NCBI RefSeq assembly: GCF_021917145.1
Contig: NC_061076.1
Span: 456,501 to 520,500, forward strand
Direction: 5' to 3'
DNA length: 64,000 bases
From: Hypomesus transpacificus
Lineage: Eukaryota; Chordata; Actinopteri; Osmeriformes; Osmeridae
Part shown: piece by piece, positions 1-12,300 of the stretch
Layout: each line of letters opens with the position of its first letter
Numbering within the stretch: the stretch's first letter is position 1
Notes under the pieces: model-generated
What the model was told of the DNA's origin: nothing
Database searches by the model: none
Seen by the model: the letters and a program-made list of their open reading frames with translations, nothing else
Made by a program: the position numbers and the translations under genes

Positions 1-2363
1 TAATGCCTACAGACATGCCTACAAAATGGTAGTCAGAATCACACAGCCCTCATGTGCAAACTTTTTTCCAAAGCTGCCAGTTTCTAATACCATTGAGCCA
101 TTTTTAGAACTATAAAATCACAAGACTTGGAGAAAACACCTCTAAATGAACCAATCACGTTTCAGAGCTCATGGTAGGAAATGCAATCAATTACATTATG
201 TTTACAAACTGAATTAGGAGTATTGAGCATCTGCTGGACTGGGCATGATAAAGGGCTGCAGAGACCTGTGGTTTTATCACACAAACATTGTGGAGTAATT
301 TTACCATCAAGCTATAACTACTTCTGTGTTCTTAGTCTGATTAATTTGATATTAATGACAAAGCTGTTATGAAATAGGTACTCTCGCACTGTGACTGAGC
401 ACTATGACTACCATGGTGATTTGAGCTGCATTTGCCCCGATGATGTTCTCTCAATGTTGGTCATGCAATTGACCAAGCACACAGATTATTTTTGGTTGCC
501 TTGGTAATGATTGGAGAGAGCCATTTTGAGGATGGGCATGATGATGTCTGCTTTTGACCCGTCATCACATCCCCCATGTGGCCCCTGTGTGTCCTCTTGT
601 TGTTGAGGGGTTTTAACATCCAAATGACAGCTGTCACATCTTATTTATCACAAGTAAATTTAAGATGACAACAATTCTAAATAGACAGATTGGAAATAGC
701 TAGTGTATGTCTTTGTCAATATAGGTAGCCTATCACCCTAAAATCATAAACATTTTCTCTATCATCTTTGTTTTGCATCCTGTTTTATTACCTATGTAAG
801 TGTGTCTCTGTCAGTGGGACCCATGTTTTATATTACCTTTTGTCAAATGAGGTCTGCCCCACCTGCCCCACCTGCCCCACATGCCCCACCTGCCCCACAT
901 GCCCCACCTGCCCCACCTACCCCTCCTGCCCCACATGCCCCACCTGCTTCACTTTCTGTTATTGTCCTAGACTTGATGATGGGGATCAAAATGATCACTG
1001 GATACAATTGTACAATTTATCATCCAGTGCAGTGCCACCAATGACCACCACAATCCTAATTATACCGATGCACAAACTAGGTGTTTTATGATGTAGTATG
1101 TTTGGTGCACAGTAGCTCCTAAAAATCCTTGATTTGTGAAGTGCTCTGTATGATTCAAGAAGCTTCATGCTTTGTAACATTTCAACATGATAGGTGTGTG
1201 TAATGGATGTGACAACCAGTCATCATGTCAGTCAGCAGTGGGTGAGGGTAACGGTCATGTCCCAACAAACTGCTTTCATCATCTTGCTGTGAACATACCA
1301 CTGAGACGTACTTGGCGTCTGTCTGGTTCTGTGTGGCCAAGCCCATTGAAGGTAGTCTCAAATTCAATCAATAAAATTCAATCAAAAGTTTTCTAAGAAA
1401 AAGATTCAGAAAGAAACATTTGAATTGCTTAGCCAATTAATAGTTTTTCAAGCTCTGCCAGGTTCAGACCTGTGTGTACTCTATTTTTTGTCTATTCCAG
1501 CAGCAGTGGGTACTGCTGCTGGCTGACGTACGTTCTATTAATGACCCTCACATGACCCTGCAGTCATCTGGCAGTAGTTGAAGGTCTGTATTTAGCCACA
1601 TGTGACACGTTCACTGCATTTTACTCATCGTACACTGAAAGATGAGATGAGGAGTATTTGAAAGGTTGAAGACTTGAGTAACGGCAGAGCAATTTCCTTG
1701 TAAAAAGCTGCTGGTATAATATGACAGTTTCTTTGGCTCATTTTTGACACAGTCTTAACATTTTCTAACAGTAAGTGCATTGTCACAACAGTTTTATGGG
1801 ACATTATTATTCTATTGCATGTCAGCAAAATGTAAAAACTCACCCAAAACATTTCATTCATGCTTCCAAACCCAGTACTTGTGTCAGAAAATTGGCCAAT
1901 GGTGGCATTTATGTTAATGTTATTATTACAGTAATTATTACAGCGTTTATCATTGTATTGCATAAAACAGCAATTGATTTAGGCACTAAAATAGCACATG
2001 CATTATAGGCATTATAGGGATTGTATTATGTAGTTATTTAGTGATGAATTGAAATGCTGTTTAGGAATGTGTGTTCACATTGTAGAGCCAAACTTCAGTC
2101 TAAAGCGTGTTGCACAATCAAATTTAATTGGCTGACATAACGTATTTTTTTATTGATCTGAGGATTTGAGAACCCCAAACTAAATGCTTATTTTAAACAA
2201 GACGTGAAGCTGGTTTAATTAGCAACATCTGCTGCTGGAAGGCTGAACAAAATCCGTAATTTTTCTTTTATTACTAGAATTAGATGAGTCCTTGGCAGAG
2301 AAGGGTCTTACTGTAGCTTTGCTGTTGTAGCCTAACTTCTGGTCTCTTTTATTCTCTCCTCAG
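1..2363. other. Non-coding flank upstream of the Kir2 coding exon
   Basis: I see no convincing coding exon here. The ORFs are short and lack family resemblance. A good 3' splice site (ctctcctcag) ends at 2363, so the segment next to the channel gene is probably an intron separating an unseen 5' non-coding exon from the coding exon, as is usual for KCNJ genes. A short tandem repeat lies at 854-950. Confidence 0.6.
854..950. repeat. Short tandem repeat, about 9-bp unit
   Basis: About ten head-to-tail copies of a 9-bp unit close to tgccccacc, with variants such as tgccccaca. Both overlapping ORFs across it (Pro-rich or Cys-Pro-Thr-rich) are products of the repeat and not genes. Confidence 0.85.
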
Positions 2364-2458
2364 GAACCTACAGGTGCCTGGCACTCCCCCTCTCCACCTG
2401 GACAGAGGGAGGAGCAGTGTACCTGGTGGTCCACACAGGAACTCTGCCTGATACAGGC

Positions 2459-3732
2459 ATGAGCGTGGGCAGGGCGCCTCGCTACAGCATCGTGTCCACT
2501 GAAGAAGAAGGTCTGCACCTCGGCACCATGCCCGCTGTGGGGAACGGCTTCGGGAAGATTCACACTCGCAGCAAGTGCCGCAGTCGCTTCGTCAACAAGA
2601 ACGGGCAGTGCAATGTCCGCTTCTCACACATGAATGAAAAATCCCAGCGCTACATATCTGATATCTTCACCACGTGCGTGGACATTCGCTGGCGCTACAT
2701 GTTTGTAGTATTCAGCCTCGTCTTCGTGGTGTCCTGGCTAGTTTTTGGTCTGCCTTCTGGGTTATTGCCCTGCTACACGGTGATATGGAAAATCCCGGGG
2801 GTGGTGATGGCTTTATTCCTTGTGTCTTACAAGTCAATAGTTTTGTGGCTGCTTTCCTGTTCTCGGTTGAGACCCAGACCACCATCGGCTATGGTTTCCG
2901 CTGTGTGACCGAGGAGTGCCCAGCTGCCGTATTCATGGTGGTCTTCCAGTCCATCATGGGCTGCATTATTGACTCATTCATGATTGGCGCCATCATGGCT
3001 AAAATGGCGCGGCCCAAGAAGAGGGCTGAGACGCTGCTGTTCAGCCACAACGCCATTGTCGCCATGCGGGACGGGAAGCTGTGCCTGATGTGGAGAGTGG
3101 GGAACCTCAGGAAGAGCCATGTGGTGGAAGCTCACGTCCGGGCCCAGTTCATCCAGCCTCGAGTCACAGAAGAAGGAGAGTACATCCCGCTGGACCAAAT
3201 TGACGTCAACGTAGGATATGACAAAGGCATTGACCGCATCTTCTTGGTCTCGCCCCTTACAATACTGCATGAGATTGACGAAGAAAGCCCTCTATTTGGC
3301 ATCAGCAAACAGGACTTGGAGACCTCAGACTTTGAGATTGTGGTGATAATGGAAGGGATGGTTGAAGCCACAGCTATGACGGCGCAGGCTCGCACTTCCT
3401 ACGTGTCTTCAGAGATCCTGTGGGGTCATCGCTTCGAGCCGGTCGTCTTTGAAGAGAAGAACCGCTACAAAGTGGATTATGCTCATTTCCACAAGACCTT
3501 CGAGGTGCCATCAACCCCCCAGTGCAGTGCCAAGGACATGATGGAGAGCAAGTCTTTAACACCCAGTGCCAACTCCTTCTGTTATGAGAATGAGCTAGCT
3601 TTCATTAGCAGGGATGAGGAGCAGGAGGGAGAGGCTGAAGTGGAGGATGGGAACATGGTAGCAGAGCTGGAGAGACTACAGGCTAACACGGAACATGACC
3701 AGAGGTTGTTTCGTAGAGAATCTGAAATATGA
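2459..3732 (+). CDS. Kir2-type inward-rectifier potassium channel, with a 1-base frameshift
   Basis: This encodes a strong inward-rectifier K+ channel subunit of the plasma membrane that sets resting potential as a tetramer. The start chosen is the ATG at 2459, giving an N-terminus typical of Kir2 ([14 protein letters not shown], first membrane helix). The frame is broken near 2750: ggt at 2747-2749 is followed by only two bases before gcc at 2752, so one base of a leucine codon is missing. The rest reads in the next frame: [11 protein letters not shown], selectivity filter TIGYGF, second helix, cytoplasmic domain ([35 protein letters not shown]) and a C-terminal ESEI PDZ ligand. About 424 residues would be expected. 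Sequence resembles Kir2.2 (KCNJ12), but the neighbourhood matches human KCNJ14 (Kir2.4), so I leave the symbol open. Everything else is conserved, so a sequencing error or very recent mutation is more likely than an old pseudogene. Confidence 0.85.
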
Positions 3733-4841
3733 CTTTCAACCTGATTCTTAGGCCTTTTTCAGTTAGGTTGGATTATTTTCCATGAATAGATGTACAGCTG
3801 CCATATGACCATAGAATCATGGTTGTGTTCTGAACATGTGATGAATGAGGCTGTAAAAGGGAAGTTTTGGGGAAAAAGCTCTTTCATCAAACTAAATGTC
3901 TTATGAGATTGGAAGGTGGATGGCACTACATTAACTTTATATTATGCAATATTAGTCATTGTAAATTAGGAGACACTTATCTTAGTTTGAATGAATACAT
4001 ACTGTAGATTTCTTAGTTGTGTGCATCATCAAAATGTTGTGATGATGTTCTGGTCAATCTTTTGTTCTGTGATCCTGATTTGGAGTAGCGTTCAAGAGGT
4101 GATTATAGGTGTTTTTGAGCAGTAGCTTATGCAAATCTTTGCAACATGATCCCAATATGAACATTTCGATCATCATTAGAAACAGGCTGGACAATGATAA
4201 TGTGGTGGTAAACTGATTGAAAATGTAGAGAATACGAGTAAAACATGTTATACTAACATATTTAGTTAGTAAATAATAAGAGTTGTCAATGTCAACACAC
4301 CTCAAATAAGGGTAAATGGAAGGTATTCCAGATTCTACAAAGCTGTAGAAAACGTCACAAGGCCTATACTGGCAGAAAAGACACAGAAAGCACCTTTTCA
4401 AAACACATTTTTAAGTAATCATATTTTACAAGAGTAACTAAAAGCACAATATAAGGGGTTATATTTGATCATGATGAAAACCCTGGTATCTGCGAGCGCT
4501 ACTTTCCAGCTGATGTATATGCCTAACAGAAACTGGGTGACTTTGGCGAAACAAACGGTTTACAGAACTAACTGCTAAATTTACCAACATGAAAATAATT
4601 TAATGAAATGGAGGGATGGTGAGTGAAAGATTTGACTGGTTAGCCCAGTCATCCGAAATATAGTTTGATACAATTCAGTTATTTGTACTCTCTAACCGTG
4701 AGTGGGCAGTGTTGTGTGCTATTGCAAATCTAGATAGCACTGGACTTCAATCACTACACAGAAATATTTCAGAGATAAATTGATGACCTGTTCACACAGG
4801 CATGCTCTTGGAAACTACATTCAGATACATTTAGTTTCTCT

Positions 4842-5478
4842 TAGGGATGCACCGAATCCAGATTTTTGGGGTTCGGCAGAATACCGAATCCACTGGTTAA
4901 GATTCTGCCGAATCCGAAACCGAATACCGAATCCTGCTCCTATCCTCAGTCCATTACCACAGTAAACACATTAATGAAGTAAACAATGTCCACAGCAGTG
5001 TATTTTCATTTTATTTTATCTGCAAAAAAAACAAAACAAAGGAATAGGCAACATTATGCCAGGAAGACAAGTGGGAAAAACTATTTTAACAATTACCATA
5101 TGCCTATGTTTACCCTATCTCAAGATCCAATCAATATCCAAAATATTAGTCTTTTAGATTTCTTGAATTTCTTTCGGATGTTTCATACGCAAATGTTTTA
5201 ACAGCGGATATGTTGTGTATTGTTTATGGTCCTTGCCACCATGAGACAAATCGGCATTGCAAATTGAACATATAGTTACACTTGAATCGCCTTCTTTTGA
5301 CTGAAAGTACTGCCAAACAACACTTTCTCTGCTCACAAGTTCCATTTTCACTTTCTCTCAGCCTACTGCATTGAACGGTCCACCAACGTAAACACGTTCC
5401 CGTAATCAACGGCGGCGTCATTACGTCGACCAGCGTCGGCCGAATCCGAAACCGAATCCTGGATTTGGTGCATCCCTA
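4842..5478. mobile_element. Non-autonomous hAT-family DNA transposon with 8-bp target duplication
   Basis: The ends are inverted repeats: tagggatgcaccgaatcc on the left and its near-exact complement (ggatttggtgcatcccta) on the right, with subterminal inverted copies of ccgaatccgaaaccgaat. Flanking both ends is a perfect 8-bp duplication, gtttctct (4834-4841 and 5479-5486), the hAT signature. The 637-bp body keeps a minus-strand fragment (5154-5351) with a BED-type zinc finger, CxxC followed by HxxxxH. No catalytic domain remains. Confidence 0.9.
5154..5351 (-). pseudogene. BED zinc-finger remnant of a hAT transposase
   Basis: A 65-residue open frame inside the hAT element. It reads VVWQYFQ, then CSICNADLSHGG, then LLKHLRMKHP, giving the C-x2-C and H-x4-H ligands of a BED finger, the N-terminal DNA-binding domain of hAT transposases. 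The catalytic RNase H-like domain is absent. It is a fragment left by internal deletion and unlikely to be a host gene. Confidence 0.75.
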
Positions 5479-7059
5479 GTTTCTCTAATCACAATGGGAG
5501 TGGATTATCGAATGTAATCTAAGTACATTACATATTCTGAACAGACATGACTGTAACAATTGAGATCAAGGAGGAGAGAAGACTGGATTTGACTTCTGTA
5601 AAATATGGATGCTTGCTGCAGTGTAGGTCTACAGGACAAATGAATGCGTGAATAATACTTGGAATTTAGATTTTTGACTATTGCTGGTATATCAACAAAT
5701 AAATTACATTGATAAAAACAATAAAATACTAACACTTTATTCTAAAAAGTGAGATTCAACCACAAATATGTTAGCATCTGTATTTAACAACCCGTCAAGT
5801 TTCGACAGTGGTTAGAACACAACATGGGCTAAAATCTGGAACTGGAACAAACATAAACCATGTGGACGTTTGTCTTTTTACACCAATTTAGTTGTGATTG
5901 TGTGCATGTGAACAAGCTCACTGTCCATACCACAGCCATATTTTACCTCCCATGTTTATTGAAATACCCATAATAGTCTAGTTACCAATCGAACATCTTC
6001 TTAGACCCATTCTGAGCAATAAATGATTCTTGTGAAGAGGAATGGCTAAGCCAATGAAAAACAAAACTTAAAACAAATGACTGAGAATGTGAGCTGGTGG
6101 GTGAACTAGCGAGAACATGTATGAATTGAAAAGAGACATGAAGATGTGGGTTGGTGTGTGAAAAGATTAAGAAAGAAAGGCAAAGATCAACGTTGCAGAT
6201 ATGAACAGTGTTTTACAATGCATCTACAGTGTTTGTGTGACGGACTGTATATTCTATACTCTAACATCACTTTGTGACCTTCTAGGAAGGTATGTGAAGT
6301 ATTTAGGAACATCTGGTATTATATCTACAGTATGTAAGTGGTGACAATGAATAACAAGATGCCAAATGAGCCACCGTAACCCTTAGTGTCCTTTAGATCT
6401 TTAACACATCCGGAAGCATCCATAGAAAAGTATGCACAGCAGAAACTCCCTTACCAGTTTAACAAATCAACATCTATTTTTATAACTTGCTGCACTGAGT
6501 TTTTGTAAATATCAGTGAGGGGAGAAGGTCCTCAGAGCAGCAGAGCAGTTTAGCACATGGAGCAGCAGGAGGATGCACTGCCACATATCTCACACCAATA
6601 TAAGCAATCAAAGGAGACAGAGCATCTTTAATGGGGTGATTAGACACACTTTGACCTCTTCAGGATTTGTCTTCCAATGAACAACTGGTTGTGATTTGTT
6701 GTCTCCTTTACACATTGATTTATTTTATTATATTTATTTTAACGAATTATGAAAACATAATAAAATTTAAATTATCTTATTTTTGAGTCTACTCTTCGTT
6801 GGCTTCAACTGAAGGGTAAGATGTGGGAGACGACAGTGTCATATATCTTATGAGTTACAAGGAATGGTGTTGGATGAACATTTGGACATCTCTTCTTTCT
6901 GTTATGCAATCTGTGGACTGCGTCATTGCGTTTAGGTATGCATGGCCCCACAGGCTGGGCCACAAACACATTTCTGTTCACATGGGAAAGGTGTAAAACA
7001 TTTCTCTACTCTTATTCTGTTACGCAAAATTACATCCAAGAAAATGATATCTAAAAACA

Positions 7060-7352
7060 GTCCTGAGAGAGAGGGAAGAGCCAGTCCTGGAGCTGAGAGA
7101 GGGGGAGATGGAAAGAGAGGGGGGAGAGGGGGGAGGGAGAGAGGGGGGGCAAGGGAGAGAGAGGAGGGGAGAGAGGGGGACAGAGGGGGGAGGGAGAGAG
7201 AAGGGTGCAAGGGAGAGAGAGGAGGGGAGAGAGGGGGACAGAGGGGGGAGGGAGAGAGAAGGGTGCAAGGGAGAGAGAGGAGGGGAGAGAGGGGGGAGGG
7301 AGAGAGGGGGACAAGGGAGGGAGAGGAGGGGAGAGAAGGGGGAAGGGGCAAA
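7060..7352. repeat. Purine-rich (GA) low-complexity tract with internal tandem copies
   Basis: Nearly pure G and A on the plus strand. Longer internal units repeat, such as gagagaggagggg and agggtgcaagg. The Gly-Arg-Glu-rich and Pro-Ser-Leu-rich ORFs here in several frames are artefacts of composition. Confidence 0.85.
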
Positions 7353-7970
7353 CTATCAGATCCAACACAAGAAGATTGTTACATCTTTCTGATTAACAGC
7401 AGTATTTGATAGAAAGGGTAAAAATAAAGTATATTGAATGTGCCTGGCTCAACACACCCACCCTTCGGAAGGTGACACATGAAAAGGAAGAAGGCCTCGC
7501 TGTAGAGAGTGGGTTGTCGGGGTATAATAGGTCATAATTGTCATAGCTTGCTATCTTCAGTACCGATTCCTCCAGCTAGGAGGCGAGGGTGTGAGATGCA
7601 GGAGGCGAGGGTGCGTGTGGAGGATGTTGCAACAGCCGTCGCATTTCTCTCTGGATACAGGACTTCTCTCTGGAATGAAGGAGTACTGTCAGACCCTTTC
7701 CCCCTCTGGTTCTTCATCTTCTCCCTCACCTCCCTAACCCTAACCCTATGAAACAAGGGGGAAGGTCTAGGATTGTTGAGATGCTCATTTATTCAGTGAC
7801 CCTTTTAAGTTACAAATACAGGGAAGCATTGCACCAGTACACTTGTAATCAATGACGTATTAAATATTATATACAAGCTCCTCTTAGGATGTCATCATAC
7901 TACACTTGATTATTACCTGACCTCAAACACACAAACACAAAACCTCATTAGACTACAGACCTTGCAGCCC

Positions 7971-8550
7971 AGACTGGCACTGCACTGACACAGGACCAGA
8001 CTAGCACTGCACTGACACAGGACCAGACTGGCACTGCACTGACACAGGACCAGACTGGCACTGCACTGACACAGGGCCAGACTGGCACTGCACTGACACA
8101 GGGCCAGACTGGCACTGCACTGACACAGGACCAGACTAGCACTGCACTGACACAGGACCAGACTGGCACTGCACTGACACAGGACCAGACTAGCACTGCA
8201 CTGACACAGGGCCAGACTGGCACTGCACTGACACAGGACCAGACTAGCACTGCACTGACACAGGGCCAGACTGGCACTGCACTGACACAGGACCAGACTA
8301 GCACTGCACTGACACAGGACCAGACTGGCACTGCACTGACACAGGACCAGACTAGCACTGCACTGACACAGGGCCAGACTGGCACGGCATTGACACAGGG
8401 CCAGACTGGCACTGCACTGACACAGGACCAGACTAGCACTGCACTGACACAGGACCAGACTGGCACTGCACTGACACAGGACCAGACTAGCACTGCACTG
8501 ACACAGGACCAGACTAGCACTGCACTGACACAGGACCAGACTAGCACTGC
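7971..8550. repeat. 27-bp minisatellite, about 21 copies
   Basis: Successive 27-bp units begin agactggcac or agactagcac and end acaggaccag or acagggccag. The first starts at 7971 and the 22nd starts exactly 21 units later at 8538. Because 27 is a multiple of three, all frames stay open and give long spurious repeat ORFs. Confidence 0.95.
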
Positions 8551-9077
8551 AGAACCATGCAGACTCCACTTCGCACTGGGTTCCCATGGCGACAGAAGGT
8601 GACCTCATAAAGATCAACTATATTAAGACATCAGCCTAGTCATGTGACCTGCATGTTGTTTTTGACATACTGTTGTCTTGTGAAAAGAAAATGCACTTAC
8701 AAATGGTTTTACGCTGTTCTACTTAAGATGTTATTGTTGCACTGTTTTATATTTTCTTTATAACATTAAATCAATGTTTAGCAACACCATTTTAAAAAGA
8801 TTGTAATATCTTATAAAGTTTGCCATTGCTTTTAGAAAAGTTTATATACAAATGTTGTTGATGGATGGAAATAATGAACGTAAAGTGAAACATCCTAATG
8901 TAAATGTACATTTTAGCAAAGAGCATAAAAAATGTAACTTGGTGTAGACATTTAAGACTTTCATTTACACATAAAAATAAATAAAAAATTGAAACGTAAA
9001 ACTCGTCCCACTCTTCCAATAACCTCTAATATACGGCATCAAAGACAATAGAAACATGAAACTTATTATTCAACACA

Positions 9078-9084
9078 TTTTATT
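9078..9084 (-). promoter_or_regulatory. tufm: Probable tufm polyadenylation signal
   Basis: The complement of ttttatta reads AATAAA on the minus strand about 270 bases past the tufm stop codon, placing the mRNA 3' end near 9055-9065. The 3' UTR also carries a (CCCA)n run at about 9290-9323. Confidence 0.5.
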
Positions 9085-9354
9085 ACACAAGTGACAATGC
9101 AAGCAGGTCAGGACAGCAATTCAGGCCTTTTCACAGAAAGACTAATGCGGAACATCTAATCCTAGGTCCTTCCTTTTGGTAAGTAATTACAGCAGAGCCA
9201 GAATGTCTTACAAGCTCTAATCTGCAATATATTTGAATTTGCGTGTTTGCCTGAAGAGTAATTACACAGATATATTCCCCCCTTCCCTACTATAACCCCC
9301 ACCCACCCACCCACCCACCCACCACACCAGAGCCAACCCTTTCCCTCTCTTCTC

Positions 9355-12300
9355 TCAACCCCAGTTGGCATTATCATCGTCTGTTTTCGTCAATATGTCT
9401 GTGACCAGACCTGTGCCGATGGTTTTGTTTCCATCTCTCAGAGTGAATCTCTGACCCTTTTCCAGAACCATCGGCTGGCGAAGAGTGAGTGTGAGAGAGG
9501 TGTCTTCTCCAGGCATCACCATCTCCTGAGACGGAGAAACACAGGTCAACTACTGCTGCAGAAACACAGGTCAACTACTGCTGCAGAAACACAGGTGATG
9601 CACAGGTGATCCACAGGTAATCATCAATGTGGCACTATTTTCTGAAAGTTAAGTGCCACTGATCGAAACTCTGAACCTCCTGCATAAACCAACCCTTTGT
9701 AAAATAACAGCAATGCTTTCAATTTTGCTGTTGTGGCTTCATTTTTTTTTTTGCTGTTTTGAGCTTTCAAATTGTGTTTGCGGCTGCGCGCTGGTTGTTG
9801 CGTGAGACAGACGGCGCTTATTGGATAGCGAATAACAAAAATGCAGACGTATGTCTTTATAGGATCGCAAATTAGAAGGGTCTGCTGAGATCAAATGCGG
9901 AGGATAACATTTAACCAAAAGGAAATATATGTTCTTAATTTCTCCAGTACCGAAAGCAAAACCGATAGCGTGAGGGCTTATCGATACTACAGTCTTTCAT
10001 AATTCAGCACCGGGGACAATTTAACATGGGGTTTCCAGTACCCATCCCACTGCAGCACCAAACTACAGTGTTGTTGATGCTGTGTGAGGGCTTCAGGGGA
10101 GTCTGGAGAGAGGGGAGTGGAATTTCTTTACGACGAATGGTATAACCAATGTATTTTGCTGTGAATATAAATCTCCATATATGCTCCTGAACAATGCTTG
10201 CTCATTATTGTTAGCTTCAAAGAAGCACCGCCCAATGCACGTTTGAACCCTAGAGTAACCCACAGGAGACAGTGCTTCAGTCACAAGGGACGAGAGACCT
10301 ACAACTTGACTGGACAAAAATTACTTGTAAACCTATCTGCCACAAACATATAGAAGTGTTCATACCTTGTCTCCTGGTAGGGTCACCCTGCAAGTCATGT
10401 CCCAGGTCAGAGAGAACATGACAGGCATGAAGTTGGTGACAAACGGCTTGTGTCTCCCTCCTTCCTCCTTACTTAAAACATACACCTGGGAAGAAGAGGT
10501 GGAGATCCACTTGTGAACCAGGTTCAGATGGCCTTCAGGGTAAACCATGTCCATAAAATTAAAATATATAAAACTGTGTAAATGTGTCAGACTGGTGGCC
10601 AATGTAAACATTGTGGGCAGACAGTGTAATGCCTGCAGGTTCCAGTGTCACACCTGGGCCTTGACCTTCTGGTGGGGCTGAATAGAGCCAGGTTTGCTCA
10701 TGACCATGCCCCTCCTCATGTCCTCTCTCTTAACGCCCCGGACTAGAGCACCCAGGTTGTCCCCGGCCTCAGCCCGGTCCAGGGATTGGTGGAACATCTC
10801 AATACCTGAGAGAGACAGGCCAGAGCAGAGAGACAGGCCAGAGCAGAGAGACAGGCCAGAGCAGAGAGACAGGCCAGAGCAGAGAGACAGGCCAGAGCAG
10901 AGAGACAGGCCAGAGCAGAGAGACAGGCCAGAGCAGAGAGACGGGCCAGAGCAGAGAGACAGGCCAGAGCAGAGAGACGGGCCAGAGCAGAGAGACAGGC
11001 CAGAGCAGAGAGACAGGCCAGAGCAGAGAGACAGGCCAGAGCAGAGAGACGGGCCAGAGCAGAGAGACAGGCCAGAGCAGAGAGACAGGCCAGAGCAGAG
11101 AGACAGGCCAGAGCAGAGAGACAGGCCAGAGCAGAGAGACAGGCCAGAGCAGAGAGACAGGCCAGAGCAGAGAGACAGGCCAGAGCAGAGAGACAGGCCA
11201 GAGCAGAGAGACAGGCCAGAGCAGAGAGACAGGCCAGAGCAGAGAGACAGGCCAGAGCAGAGAGACAGGCCAGAGCAGAGAGACGGGCCAGAGCAGAGAG
11301 ACAGGCCAGAGCAGAGAGACGGGCCAGAGCAGAGAGACGGGCCAGAGCAGAGAGACAGGCCAGAGCAGAGAGACAGGCCAGAGCAGAGAGACAGGCCAGA
11401 GCAGAGAGACAGGCCAGAGCAGAGAGACAGGCCAGAGCAGAGAGACAGGCCAGAGCAGAGAGACGGGCCAGAGCAGAGAGACGGGCCAGAGCAGAGAGAC
11501 AGGCCAGAGCAGAGAGACGGGCCAGAGCAGAGAGACGGGCCAGAGCAGAGAGACGGGCCAGAGCAGAGAGACGGGCCAGAGCAGAGAGACGGGCCAGAGC
11601 AGAGAGACGGGCCAGAGCAGAGAGACGGGCCAGAGCAGAGAGACGGGCCAGAGCAGAGAGACGGGCCAGAGCAGAGAGACGGGCCAGAGCAGAGAGACGG
11701 GCCAGAGCAGAGAGACAGGCCAGAGAAGCGAGACAGGCCAGAGAAGCGAGAAAGGAGTGCAGGGGAAGAGAGAGGTCTTTATTGGGAAGTATGACAATGC
11801 ACATAGAATAACCCTAACCCTGCAAGCAGCCAGAAACATTGTGTTGATTTAGATTTTGTATGAAAGGGAGTGAAGTCTGTTCCTGCCTTGATACTAGTTT
11901 CTATCAGAGCCTCATGGTCTGGAACCATGTCTCTTTAGCTGGTGAAGCTACTGAGGCTGTGATGGTTTCATGCCTGAGTTACGCTGCAGAACAACCCAAA
12001 GCTGGAAGAGAAATAACTGACTCTTCAGTGAGGCTTTCACATACCTGTTACCACAGACTTGAAGACTCGATTGTGTCCAACAAACTCACACTCATCCCCC
12101 TTCTTGATAACCCCCCTCTCCAGAGTGCCTGACACCACCGTGCCTCTGCCTGTTGGGAGAAACCATCACCTTGGTAACGAATAACACAACTGATCTGTCA
12201 CCTGTTGTTCTACAGGCCTGTCTTTCCATTACATCTATTAATAAAATAAATAGTTTCCAGATAAATTAGCCCAAACTGAAGAACACAATTGTCGTAGTTA

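Larger units (their letters stand above)
3733..9060. other. Intergenic region between the Kir2 gene and tufm
   Basis: No genes seen. It holds the channel's 3' UTR, a hAT-type element (4842-5478), purine-rich low-complexity DNA (about 7060-7352) and a 27-bp minisatellite (7971-8550). The stretch 5490-7050 is AT-rich unique-looking DNA with no recognisable feature. Confidence 0.7.

Noticed and set aside
6932-7409. Pro/Ser/Leu-rich and Gly/Arg/Glu-rich ORFs
   Set aside because: Artefacts of the GA-rich low-complexity tract.
7913-8617. Cys/Ser/Leu-rich 234-residue ORF
   Set aside because: Product of the 27-bp minisatellite, with no start context or family resemblance.
10694-11839. About 350-residue repeat ORFs on both strands
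   Set aside because: Products of the 18-bp minisatellite in a tufm intron; all frames are open because 18 is divisible by three.
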